A stretch of DNA of 64,000 nucleotides from Paracyclopina nana (lineage: Eukaryota > Arthropoda > Copepoda > Cyclopoida > Cyclopettidae). This document shows positions 53,501 to 64,000 of this stretch, piece after piece. Positions within the stretch are counted from its first letter, which is position 1. Each line of letters opens with the position of its first letter. The DNA lies in assembly GCA_019096065.1 (NCBI GenBank), contig JAGUCH010000001.1, positions 10,850,001 to 10,914,000 on the forward strand, written 5' to 3'. A program made the position numbers and the translations under genes. The notes beneath the pieces were generated by a model, which saw only the letters and a list, made by a program, of their open reading frames with translations, did no database searches and was not told the origin of the DNA.

Positions 53501-56500
53501 TTTTGCTCACACTGACTACCCTCTGCTGCATTCACACCTATGCCATGAAATGCCAAGATGATGCAAACCTCACAAGTTACCTCCAGTGTGACTCTACTGC
53601 AAAGTGGAAGACTGACTCAATCCGTGATGTCCTGGTTCACTACATGGCATCAGAAAATGACTATGGCACAGCATATTCATATGTGGCCTTCTATATCATG
53701 ACCATCATGGGCTTGCTTTTTCTGATCACACGAGAGACCTTGCAAGGTGTCTCCTACTGGAAGTTGTACATCAAGTCTAGCGAAAACATCCTTGAAGCCT
53801 TCATTTCACTATTCACTCTTGCATACTTGATATTGGTCTTTTTCAAAGTGAATGTGGCGGTTCATCTTGGGGCATGGGCAGTGTTTTGTGGCTGGATAGA
53901 AATGACCTTGCTCTTGGGGAGAATCCCATCTATTGGCATTTTCATTTACATGTCAGTGAATGTGATGAAAACGATGGCCAATTTCCTACTCGTCTACTCG
54001 CCTGTGCTGATGGGCTTTGCGTTCACTTTTCACATTTTGCTCCCCTCAAAAGAGCCCTTCACCAGTCCTTTCTTTGCTCCCATCAAGGTGCTTGCCATGA
54101 TGACTGGAGAACTTGATCTTGACAATTATTTTACGTGGAACCAAAGCAAGGCTGATTCTGGCATGTTCTCCACCCAAGTCATTTTTGTGGCCTTCCTGGT
54201 GTTTGTCAGCATTGTCATAGCCAACCTTCTCATTGGTTTGACTGTCAACAAAACTGAGGAGCTGTTTAAAGAAGCTGGCGGAATTCGGTTGGAGAAAACT
54301 GTGAACCAAGTAGCAGGCTTTGAGTCAATATTCATCAAAGGACAGTCAAAATCAATATTCAGGAGATGCTTACCCAAACAAGCCATTAGAGCCATTTACA
54401 GAAGCAGTCGATTTTTCTACAAGCTTCGCAATGCTTTTCCCAAGGACTCTGTCATTGATGGAAAGGGACCATCACCATGGAAAATTTGTGTCCTTCCTCA
54501 CTCAATGGCTCAGATGAAGAAGAATTCCAAGGGAAGAAAGTTTCTTGACATCAAGGCAAGCCTGGACACCAGTTCTTCTTCCTTTGACAAGTCTTTTTGG
54601 GTCTATCTCTATGATGACCTACAGGGCTACTTTCATGACAAATTGCCCTTTAGCATACCAGCCTGGGTCATTGGCAAGACTCTGACTCTGCTGAGGGACC
54701 AAAAATCAGCAAGAGATCTCCGCATTGCGCATGAGATAGAACAGGAAATTGGCAGTGGGGAAGGGGGCACGCTGCTTAAGCTGCTCAGAGAATCAGCTTC
54801 CATATCAACAAGGCCAGAGTCAAATGTAGAGCCAGATCAAGTTTTGGAGGACATTAAAGAAGCTAAAGCTGCCAACCTGCAGATGGGACATAAGAGAAAA
54901 AATACTGTCCATTTGATGAGAGGAATACAGGAAGAATGCTCCAAAGATACAGATGATTTTAAAGCTCAGTTGATAGAGCTCAAATCAGACATAGATGAAC
55001 TGAAGCAATTGCTCTTAAACTTTAGGAAGTAGAGTGAAATCGATGGCTGTGCTGTGCCATGGGCTCTGTAATATTATTTTTCTTCGAGCCAGCGTACCCA
55101 CTACTTCTCATGGTCAAGTCAGGAGCATTTTAGCAAGTTTTTTCGGCATACTTTCTTCATACTTTCGTAATGATTAAGTTTTACGCGAATCGTTTATAAT
55201 ACTTCAGGCAAAGATGAATAAATTATGGAGCACTCGAATTTCCCCGCTTCCATCAGCCAATTAAAGCTTTTCGGTCTACCCAGAGACACACAAATCGTAA
55301 CATTTTGTCACTCTCTAGCGAAAAAACGTGAGCATTATTGCTAAGGCCAGAGACTTATGCGTATAAGAAGTGCTACTGGGCGAGGCTTGAGGGAGTACGT
55401 TTGCTGATCTGCTGCACGCCCCAAAAGAGAATACAATGGAATTTTGGTCGCGGGTGGCTGAATTTGGGCTGGGGCAGACTATTGGTTGCAAATGATTCCT
55501 AAATGAGTCCACTTAGCCAAAATAGTCCTATTTTACAAGCTGCTCAATTTTGCTAGGGCTATCTTTTCTCCTTTATAAATATTTCCCCAACTATTAGGAA
55601 TTAAAAGTTGTAAAACAGAGGTGCCAGTTGGCGTTTTCCTTTCTGGATCAATACAGCCCGCTGACTATTTTATTCAAACAGCTGACCCAAACGTTTTCAG
55701 AATCACTTGTAGCACTTGGTGCACGCTCGCGAGCAGTGAGAATGTAAGAAGTAGCACTTATCTTTCTATATAAGTCTCTGGGCCATTCTATCATCATTAT
55801 ATGTTATTGCTGCATTTTGATGTATTCAAGCAATCGTTTGTAGAAAAAGCCAAATTTGTTGGGTTTCCTTAACCAAAGATAACTCTCAAGTAGTGATGAC
55901 TGTTCTTCCGCTAGCCTCGCAATAATGTCCCACAAAATACGCTTGGAACAGAGACTTGTATAACAAGAGAAGTGCTACTGGGCGAGGCTTAAGGGGGTGC
56001 GTTTGCAGATCTGCTGCACGCCCGAAAAGAGACTACAAAGGAATTTTGCTCGCGGCTGCCTCAATTTGGGCCGGGGCAGACTTTTGGTTGCTAATAACTC
56101 CTAAATGAGTCAATTTTTCCAAAATAGTCCTATTTTATAAGGTGCTCAATTTTGCTACGGCTATCTTTTCTCTTTTATAAATATTTCCCCAACTATAAGG
56201 AATTAAAAGTTGTAAAACAGAGGTGCCAGTTGGCGTTTTCCTTTCTGGATCAATACTGCCCGCAGACTATTTTATTAGAACAGCTGACCCAAACATTTTC
56301 AAAATCACTTGTAGCACTTGGCGCGCGCTCGCGTGCAGTGAGAATGCAATAAGTAGCACTTCTCTTTCTATATAAGTCTCTGGCTTGGAAGACTCAATGT
56401 CAATGTTATTGTTATGATTTAGTCTCAAAATTCGGTAACTCAGCTTAACGAGCTAGTCAAACTAAAAAAAGCGTTTGAACTTACCTTAATTTGACGTTGA

Positions 56501-58297
56501 TGACTGTCTAGCAAAGTTCGTTGTACTATTTGGCTCTAAAAAGTCCGAATTGACATCCAACAATTTTTCTTCATAAAAATTGCCTCAGCACTTTTAAGCA
56601 AATATATTCACTGAAGTGTAAGATCACGTGAAAATTCAAGCTTGCAGAATGCAGGATAAACTGAGCCCCTTTTAGCTGCCGATGGTCGTCCCTTGCGATC
56701 GCGCGCACAGCGCACTTGTTGCTTGGGAAGGAGCTGAGTAATGAAGTACCGTAGATGCTGAGACAACACTGAGTGAAGCAATTGCAGCGTGAGCTCGTCT
56801 CGCAGTCAGCAAAACGCTGGCCTTCGTCCTCATTGACATGCTCCTTATTGCCAACTACAAGCCCATTTTTCCGGCTCGGACGAGCCACTAGACCGCTTTT
56901 GTTTTATCTTCTTCAAGCCTGTTACCTGCTATTGAACCCATCAATTTACTCTCACTGTAGCCATTTTTTAGCCGATTACAGATAAGCAGCAAAGAAAAGT
57001 GTGTTCCTTACCTCGTAACTTAACCTTTCTATTACTTTTTCTTAAAGACAAAGATCAACACTGTCTCGAGTCTTGCGGGCACGCGTTAATCCGTATTAGG
57101 GAAATAAGGTGATAAAGTGATGACTGGGGCCAAAATTTAAGGCTAATCGGAATCATCTGGCCTCTAACCATTCTAAAATGTAAATGTTAAGATGATACTT
57201 AGGAATAATATACAACGCTTCCAATTATACAATTTATTGAAAGCACTTTTGGGCCTGTTCAAAATTAGCCAAAAATGGTCAAAAGCTTTATCAGGTGAAG
57301 TCATATTGTGGTAATTCTGTTCTTTCATGCCTGCAAGGCAAAGGGTTATAAGAAAACGGGAAATGCATGCTTGCATATCAAATTATTTTGAATTATTTAT
57401 ATCTTGTCATATTTTTTCTTTAGTTGAACTTCGAAATCATGACTGGGAGGAAAGGAATCATCGAGGACTTGACTTTATCTTTGCATGACCGCCACGGTCA
57501 TATTGATTCGTTGTACCCAACTATTACGGGCAGGAAACTAGTAACTTTCCCCAGCCAAAAAGTCGGTGACTTGAGCAAGGAAAAGACCAGGGAGGTTCAG
57601 ATTCAGTTTGAGACCAATTTGATTGAGAAAATTTCCACCGAGTCGTGGCCATGCCAAAAGGAGAACGTCAATGACTATTGCCTTGAAGAGCATGTTGAGG
57701 ATAAGTTGCAATGCTACCTTCCTTGGGGCTTAGGGCTTGGAGTTGGTAAGAATCTAGGAAAAAAGCCTTTCAAACTATTAATTATTTTTCATTCAGATAA
57801 GCAGAATTGGTGCTATGACGCAAGAAGCCTCGATATGATTTTGTCAACTATGCCGGATGAGAGGTCTAAGAGCAAATCAGAGCTGATTGACCACATTAAA
57901 GAAATCGGTTGCTCTTTTTCATGCCGTTACATCGCTTATAAGCCTATGTAACTGCAACTCTAGTTACTTTGTTTTCTTAGTGCTGCAGTATTTGATTTTT
58001 AGAATTGTCTATGACAAGTACTACAAAGACACGTTTCCGAGTGGAGATCGCAAAACTCGACTCTTCTTGAAAATTGGGCCCAAAAACGAGGACAGGAATT
58101 ACCTGAAGGAGTTTTACGTTTACGGATGGGCGGATTTTTTCGCAGACATGGGATCCTACATTGGACTTCTCTTGGGATGGTCCTTTCTCACCATTCTGGA
58201 GATGGCCGCTGAATTCATCGAAATCCTGAACGAAAAGAAGCTAACCTTGCGGGAGCTCATTGCGAAAAAGATACAAGCAAATAATCTCAATAACTAA
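50568..58297 (+). CDS. DEG/ENaC (pickpocket-like) channel 3, split by a 6.3-kb intron
   Basis: Exons 50568-50680, 50735-50929, 50987-51134, 57424-57745, 57797-57947, 58003-58297; 407 aa. Intron 3 (51135-57423) contains the whole TRPA-like gene on the same strand plus three MITE copies. The join is supported by phase (0), by the total being whole codons, and by the homologous intron in channel 2 at the same place (there 58 bp). TM1: YFVVTAMIVYLCFRAI; HPLYTFCPVF; LTLSLHDRHGHI; GCSFSCRY; TM2 MGSYIGLLLGWSFLTIL with G-W-S filter. Exon 5 donor is AT/gtaact. Intron 4 (51 bp) is stop-free and a multiple of three. Confidence 0.82.
51423..51576. mobile_element. MITE family A, copy 4 (in DEG/ENaC intron)
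   Basis: 154 bp with the same ends as the other A copies, in the orientation of copy 3 (34549-34702) and closely similar to it, so recently moved. It lies upstream of the nested TRPA-like gene. Confidence 0.8.
51965..55032 (+). CDS. TRPA-like cation channel, nested in DEG/ENaC intron
   Basis: Ankyrin-repeat TRP channel, probable sensory cation channel. Exons 51965-52146 and 52203-55032, 1,003 aa. Order: Ser/Thr-rich N terminus; ankyrin repeats (MGKTPLHMAVKSPSQHSTKL; DKRGYSALHMAAKEGNEGQC; YKTPLHRARTQKVVHLLI); S1 LNLVLYALFLLTLTTL; S2 YVAFYIMTIMGLLFLI; S3 AFISLFTLAYLILVFF; S4-S5 GAWAVFCGWIEMTLLLGR through MGFAFTFHILL; pore IKVLAMMTGELDLDNYF; S6 VFVSIVIANLLIGLTVN. The pore and S6 pattern fits the TRPA group (painless/pyrexia type). 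Fewer ankyrin repeats than TRPA1. A charged coiled-coil tail ends LKQLLLNFRK. The gene is almost intronless, unlike its neighbours. Confidence 0.85.
55347..55782. mobile_element. MITE-like element G, copy 1
   Basis: About 436 bp with inverted ends: ccagagacttatgcgtataa on the left and tatataagtctctgg on the right, and inner ends agaagtgctact / agtagcactt. Non-coding. Second copy at 55950-56382 in the same orientation. Confidence 0.75.
55950..56382. mobile_element. MITE-like element G, copy 2
   Basis: About 433 bp, more than 90 percent similar by eye to copy 1 over its length (for example atctgctgcacgcc, gttggcgttttcctttctgg), with the same inverted ends. A 167-bp unique spacer separates the two. 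Confidence 0.75.
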
Positions 58298-58712
58298 TAC
58301 ATATCATCATAAAATTCATCTGTATTTCATACAGAGCACAAAACTCAAAAAGTTAATCAGACAGGAGAGGAAAGGAGATTTCTTGCATTTTACATTCGAG
58401 ATAATCCTGTTTCAGATTCATAGAAGTAAAAAGTCGTCGGACATAATTTTCTTTTTTTTTCATTGACTAGCCAAAAAAAAGTAATGGGGCCGAATTCATT
58501 TTGAAGGATTCTAGTGTAGCAAGGCACAGGGGGGCAAAGAAAGCTAATTTAGCTATCTATAATTATGAGGGCAAAAACGGCCAACTGATTGAATATTTTC
58601 TTCCCATACAAACGACTTGTTTTGATTATTTTAGTTATTAGTAATGTCATGTATAGCACAGCCATGAAGTATTTGAAAGATTTATGTGAAATAGCAGCAG
58701 CGATGATAATTC
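58298..58712. other. Convergent 3' region, DEG/ENaC 3 and ASH1
   Basis: AT-rich sequence between two convergent genes, presumably both 3' UTRs. Nothing else recognised. Confidence 0.5.
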
Positions 58713-61700
58713 TTAAGCGTTAGTGGCCTTTTTTCGCAGCCGTTTCTCCAGCAAATGAGATACATCCAAGGGGCTGCTTGCATTGGGTAATTTGGCCAAC
58801 AACCTAGTCAGAGTTTCGTCCAGTTTTTCTCGCGATTTGATCTTCAACGAGGGCTTCTTCTTCAAGACCTTCTTCAATGAAATGTCGTTGTCATTTTCAG
58901 CATTTTTTATCCGAGGAGTTTGGCCCGATGACTTCCACTTTTCAGGAACCTCATGGGGCTGCAAAGCATAATGATGACACTATTAAATTAAGTTCATAGC
59001 ATAAAAGAAAAATGAGTTTTATTACCGTATAGTTCCTAGACGGTCTCAGCCTGATGTCAAATGTGTCAAACGCGAACCACTTGGTGCTCGCCTGAAACTT
59101 GGGCTTGGAGATTTTGTTGAACAGCCTCGCGTTTTTGTCCACTCTGTACTCACAAATGTACACATCCTCCTCCACAGCGCCGATCGGTCTGCCCTTGCAG
59201 AAAATGTTCAAGTCGAGAACCCAGCATTGCTTCCATATGGAGTCGAGCGCCAGAACCTCATATATCGGAACTCGAAACACTTCGTTGCGGAAGAATTTCC
59301 TCGAAGGCTCGTGGAAGGTCTCATGTGGCCTTAGGTAGTGATGACCAAATGCGAATCTCTCCCCCTTTTCGTTTATCCACAACCGCTCCACTCTCAGTAT
59401 GTCCATATCCTCAGTGCTCACTTTCTCCGGATCGACACTCTTGTAGGTGGGATAATTGCCCTTGGCCAAAGTTGAAGCTTCTTGAGAAGGCCCCTTGAGG
59501 GGACTCATCATTTTGTGCTTGATTCCACCTTGGCTGAATCCACCGGACTCGTCATTGTCACCATGACTGCCGTTCTCATTGGCAGAATCCTCCTTGAAAG
59601 CTCTCAACACGTAGACAGTGTCATTGAGCTTTATCTGAAGGTCGTCTCTCATCAAGCTGACATAGTATGTTTCACCAGGAACCGCATACTCCGGTTGAGG
59701 AGTCAATTTAATGTCGAGGTTGGGCTCGATCTTGGAGCACTTGTTGCAAAAGTAAGGCGTTTCCTCATCACACGGACTCTCGACGCAATCAAGGTGCTGC
59801 CAAATTTGGCACTTTTCACACTGAATCATCGTGCCCTCATCCTTGAACTGTCCGCAAAGACAGTCGATGATGTCTTCAGACATGTCTGGAGTTTCGGGCC
59901 TCTTCAAACGGAATCCGGAGAGGTTTCCGTCTTCTGGAGCGATGATTTCTTCGAGCTGGCTCAAGTACTCCGACTTGATGGTCTGGTAGAGTTTCCTTAT
60001 TTTGAGTCCAGCTTGGCCTTCGGGTGAATTGCGGCCATAGTGCCGCAAGCTGTTCTGAAGAAGCCTGATTACGTCCTTGTCGAATTGATCCGGATCAACG
60101 TAGGAGCCAGTGTTGATGGCCCGTTCGATGCTGTTGAAGTCCACAGGATCAGTGATGTACTGGTAGTAGTTTGGAAACCTTTTTCGCGATGGCAATTCTT
60201 TGAAGAAGCGGGCATACTGTTGCCCCTCGTCATCGCTCAAATTCGTGATTTGGACGAAGATCTCGCGCAAGATCTGGGCCAGCTTGACAACTTTGGTCAC
60301 TTTGGGGTCATCTTGAGCAATTGCCAGCCTGCGAGTTTGCATGGACCTCGCGGTGGCCAGGGCTGTGATCCCCGTCATTATCATCTCCTCGGGGTTGCTG
60401 TTATTCTTCTCCATCTCATCCCTGTCCTTGGCCAATAGGTTGAGGCTCTGCAAGGCCTCTCTGAAAACCCGTACTTTTTCGTAATTCCTCAAGAGGAAGC
60501 AGTGATGCTCCCTCGCGAACATCTTGAGCTGCGGAGTCAAAGGCTTCATCGGAGCCATGATTGATACCCGGATTGGCTCATTCGACCGCTGGCCTTTGCT
60601 AGCCTTGGTTGTTTCCTGCTTCTTCCGCTTGTGATCCGAAGGTTGCTGCACATGGTTTTGCACAGCAATCCTCTGGGTCTTTCCGCCGATGACACCACGA
60701 CAATCTGAACTGCCACACCGGCAAATTTGGCCTTCATGGGGATTGAACAGGCTGAAGTTGTAGTCATAGGTCAACTCCTCGTCGGACGCAATGTCCCTGA
60801 GCGCAAATAGGGCCATTCTGTAGTGCCCGTTGACATTCCACTTTTGCATTTCGCAATTGGGCTCACAGCTATGGTTGACGAATCGGCACTCATTGCCCAT
60901 CCGATGGCCGTCGATGACCATTCCTCCATCGAGGTGAAGACAGTAGTGATGGTTATCTTCAACGTACTCAGTGAGCATTCGCAGCTTGAACTCCTTCTCA
61001 CTGACCACCTCGCCAATGTACTCCATGATGAAGTCCCCACCGCCAATCGACATCTTGGTCTTAATGCCCCATCCTTTTGCAGCCGTCATGAACCTTTCGA
61101 GGTTGTTGAGCAATGCCGAAGACTTTTGCCTTTGAATCCTTCGATTGTCGCACCGATCATCAGGTAAAGAGCAGAGGCTCGAGTCGCACTCGGTGTAGGT
61201 CATACGATTGATGCAATCCTCGCCACAGCCTTCAAAAAACAACAGCCATGAATTCTCTTTAAAGGGCTTGGCCCAGAGATTTGGAATTTTCCTCTTAAAT
61301 CATGAGAAAATGAAAGCTGGAAATCTATTTTACGAATTGAGCCCCACTGATTGGCCTACATAAATGGAATTTTCTACCGAGAAACAGAAGCTAGAAATTT
61401 ATTTTCCGGATTGAGCCTCTCTGATTGGCCCAGAGGATTGGAATTTTCCGCTTAAATACTGAGAAACTGAAGCTAGAAATCTATTTTCCGAAATTGAGCC
61501 CCTCTGATTGGCCCAGAGAAATGGAATTTTCCGCTCGATTGCTGAGAAACTGAAGCTAGAAATCTATTTTCCGGATTGAGCCTCTCTGATTGGCCTATAT
61601 AAATGGAATTTTCCGCTAAAATACTGAGAAACTGAAGCTAGAAATCTATTTTCCGAATAGAGCCCTTCTGTTTGGCCTATTTAAATGGAATTTTCCACTC

Positions 61701-64000
61701 AAATACTGAGAAACTGAAGCTAGAAAACTATTTTCCGAAATTGAGCCTCTCTGATTGGATCAGAGAAATGGAATTTTCCGCTCAAAGACTGAGAAACTGA
61801 AGCTAGAAATCTATTTTCCGAAATTTAGCCGCTCTGATTGGTCCAGAGATATCGAATTTTCCGCACAAATACTGAGAAACAGAAGCTAGAAATCTATTTT
61901 CCGAATTGAGCCTTACTGATTGGCCTATATAAATGGAATTTTCCGCTAAAACATTGTGAAACTGAAGCTAGAAATCTATTTTCCGGATTGGGCCCCTCTG
62001 ATTGGCCTATATAAATGGAATTTTCCGCTTAAATACTGAGAAACTGAAGCTAGAAATCTATTTTCCGAAATTGAGCCCCTCTGATTGGCCCACAGAGAAA
62101 TGGAATTTTCCGCTCGATTGCTGAGAAACTGAAGCTAGAAATCTATTTTCCAGATTGAGCCTCTCTGATTGGCCTATATAAATGGAATTTTCCGCTAAAA
62201 TACTGAGAAACTGAAGCTAGAAATCTATTTTCCGAATAGAGCCCTTCTGTTTGGCCTATTTAAATGGAATTTTCCACTCAAATACTGAGAAACTGAAGCT
62301 AGAAAATTATTTTCCGAAATTGAGCCTCTCTGATTGGCCCAGAGAAATGGAATTTTCCGCTAAAATACTGAGAAACTTAAGCTAGAAATCTATTTTCCGA
62401 ATTGAGCCTCTCTGATTGGCCTATATAAATGGAATTTTCAGCTCAAATACTGAGAAACTGAAGCTAGAAATCTATTTTCCGAATTGAGCCCTTCTGATTG
62501 GCCTATATTAATGGAATTTTCCGCTCAATTGCTGAGAAACAGAAGCTAGAAATTTATTTTCCGGATTGAGCCTCTCTGATTGGCCTATATAAATGGAATT
62601 TTCCGCTAAAATACTGAGAAACTGAAGCTAGAAATCTATTTTCCGGATTGAGCCTCTCTGATTGGCCCAGAGAAAGCTCAAATACTGAGAAACTGAAGCT
62701 AGAAATCTATTTTCCGAATTGAGCCCTTCTGATTGGCCTATATTAATGGAATTTTCCGCTCAATTGCTGAGAAACAGAAGCTAGAAATTTATTTTCCGGA
62801 TTGAGCCTCTCTGATTGGCCTATGTAAATGGAATTTTCCGCTCAATTGCTGAGAAACAGAAGCTAGAAATTTATTTTCCGGATTGAGCCTCTCTGATTGG
62901 CCTATATAAATGGAATTTTCCGCTAAAATACTGAGAAACTGAAGCTAGAAATCTATTTTCCGAATTGAGCCCTTCTGATTGGCCTATATTAATGGAATTT
63001 TCCGCTCAATTGCTGAGAAACAGAAGCTAGAAATTTATTTTCCGGATTGAGCCTCTCTGATTGGCCTATATAAATGGAATTTTCCGCTAAAATACTGAGA
63101 AACTGAAGCTAGAAATCTATTTTCCGAAATTGAGCCCCTCTGATTGGCCCAGAGAAATGGAATTTTGCTCTAAAATACTGAGAAACTGTAGCTAGAAATC
63201 TATTTTCCGAAATTGAGCCTCTCTGATTGGCCCAGAGCTAAAATACTGAGAAACTGAAGTTAGAAATCTATTTTCCGGATCGAGCCCTTCGGTTTCAGAT
63301 AAGAGAATTTTACGCTCAAATACTGAGAAATTGAACCTGGAAATCCCAGATTGGCCCAGAAAAACAGAATTTTCCGCTTAAATACTGAGAAATTGAAGCT
63401 ACAAATCTTTTTCCCGAAATTGAGCCTCTCTTAATAGCCCAGGAGAAGCTAAGGATTATTACCTGGAATCGTGTCGGTTGAAGGTAGCTTGCATTGGCAA
63501 GCCTGCATTTCGTACCCTTTGGCCACTGGCTTGGCTACGTCGAAGTACACGTTGGTCTTGATCTTCTTGTAGTTCCAAGTGGCGGCCACGTCTCTTCCAG
63601 GCAGCTGCTTGTTCATATGCTGCCACCAGAGGTCAAAAGGCAGCGTGAAGTCCTCTCTCTTTTGCCTCAACTGACGGCCGCAATAGTAGGGCGGCGGCAG
63701 AAGGCCGTGAATGTGATCTTCGGCATTGTACTGGACTAGGCTGATGGGGATCGGTGGAGTGGAGGCCGTTCCCAGGTCTTTGTAGAAATCCGAAAAAAGG
63801 CCAGCGAGCAAGTAGTTTTTCTTGAACAAATGACCTCCTTTCTTCCTCCTTCCTCCTTTACCAACGGTGCTATTTGGTGCTTTTTCGTCGTCGATTTCCG
63901 ACACCTCAGACGAGTCCATTCCGCTACGAGGCAAAACCGCGAGACAATCGACATTTTCATCAATGTCCTCGTATAACTTGGACCGCTTCGGATTTGGGGC
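58713..64000 (-). CDS. ash1: Histone methyltransferase ASH1, 3' portion
   Basis: Trithorax-group histone H3K36 methyltransferase, nuclear. The 5' end lies beyond the window. Exons (minus): 64000-63463, 61229-59026, 58958-58713. First exon includes LPPPYYCGRQLRQKREDF and CQCKLPS; splicing joins IP to GCGEDCINRMTYTECDSS, completing the AWS cysteines. Then SET (MEYIGEVVSEKEF, CRFVNHSCEPNCEMQKW, ELTYDYNF), post-SET (CRCGSSDCRG), a bromodomain-like region (RFPNYYQYITDPVDFNSIE), PHD finger (CLCGQFKDEG, CEKCQIWQHLDC, YFCNKC) and BAH domain (LRVERLWINEKGERFAFGHH). This order is specific to ASH1. A basic C-terminal tail (KKVLKKKPSLKIKSREKL) ends at TAA 58713. The catalytic NHSCEPNC is intact. Confidence 0.93.
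61265..63430. repeat. Minisatellite of about 82-bp units in an ASH1 intron
   Basis: About 26 head-to-tail units fill nearly all of the 2,233-bp intron 61230-63462. Unit landmarks: ctgagaaactgaagctagaa, tctattttccg, ctgattggcc, tatataaatggaattttccg. Units alternate between variants (tatataaat versus cagagaaat; gaattg versus gaaattg), showing higher-order duplication; some are shortened (62671-62690, 63237-63260). The intron retains normal splice ends. Confidence 0.92.

Larger units (their letters stand above)
55033..57423. other. Remainder of the DEG/ENaC intron
   Basis: Holds the two G elements listed separately, then AT-rich sequence with no recognised exon until the acceptor at 57421-57423. 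Confidence 0.55.

Noticed and set aside
59482..60438. Plus-strand open frames of 181 and 132 aa over ASH1
   Set aside because: Antisense shadows of a conserved coding exon with SET, bromo and PHD domains on the other strand.
61265..63430. CRISPR-like array
   Set aside because: Units are contiguous 82-bp head-to-tail repeats with no spacers, in a eukaryotic intron.

Overview
The window is animal nuclear DNA. Short GT-AG introns (mostly about 50-70 bp) split nearly every gene, promoters carry TATA boxes, and there are no bacterial-style operons or ribosome binding sites. The gene content points to an arthropod: an argos/giant-lens-like EGF antagonist, an insect-type gustatory receptor, a futsch/MAP1 with an acidic repeat tract, an opsin, pickpocket-like DEG/ENaC channels and a TRPA-like channel. 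The compact introns, tandem paralogues and MITEs would suit a small non-insect arthropod such as a crustacean, but that last step is inference.

Layout. 1-4150 (+): 3' part of futsch/MAP1 with an 18-bp coding minisatellite. 5200-13994 (-): orthopedia (otp), with two alternative exons for the last part of the homeodomain and transposon-rich introns. 16497-17760 (+): carbohydrate sulfotransferase. 17953-18634 (-): calaxin/EFCAB1-like EF-hand protein. 22815-27162 (+): rabphilin, 13 exons. 27838-29341 (-): gustatory receptor. 30064-38534 (-): seven tandem genes for small secreted eight-cysteine proteins, each with a TATA box and one phase-0 intron. 39942-40583 (+): BRICK1 (WAVE complex) followed 9 nt later, in the same frame, by a small membrane-protein ORF. 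40603-41990 (-): an aberrant opsin. 45546-47016 (+): argos-like. 47426-58297 (+): three compact DEG/ENaC genes; the third has a 6.3-kb intron holding a complete TRPA-like gene on the same strand. 58713-64000 (-): 3' part of ASH1 with an approximately 82-bp minisatellite filling one intron.

Themes. The window holds several sensory genes (gustatory receptor, opsin, TRPA, DEG/ENaC) and neuronal genes (MAP1, otp, rabphilin). The least familiar element is the eight-cysteine secreted family, whose cysteine frame is constant while the linker between C3 and C4 is hypervariable (Gly/His/Arg-rich, Glu/Ala/Ser repeats). Other unusual features are the duplicated homeodomain exon, the opsin that keeps the retinal lysine but lacks the usual E/DRY and NPxxY motifs, the BRICK1 two-ORF arrangement and the nested channel gene. 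Splice sites were placed by reading frame and phase; all complete gene models sum to whole codons.
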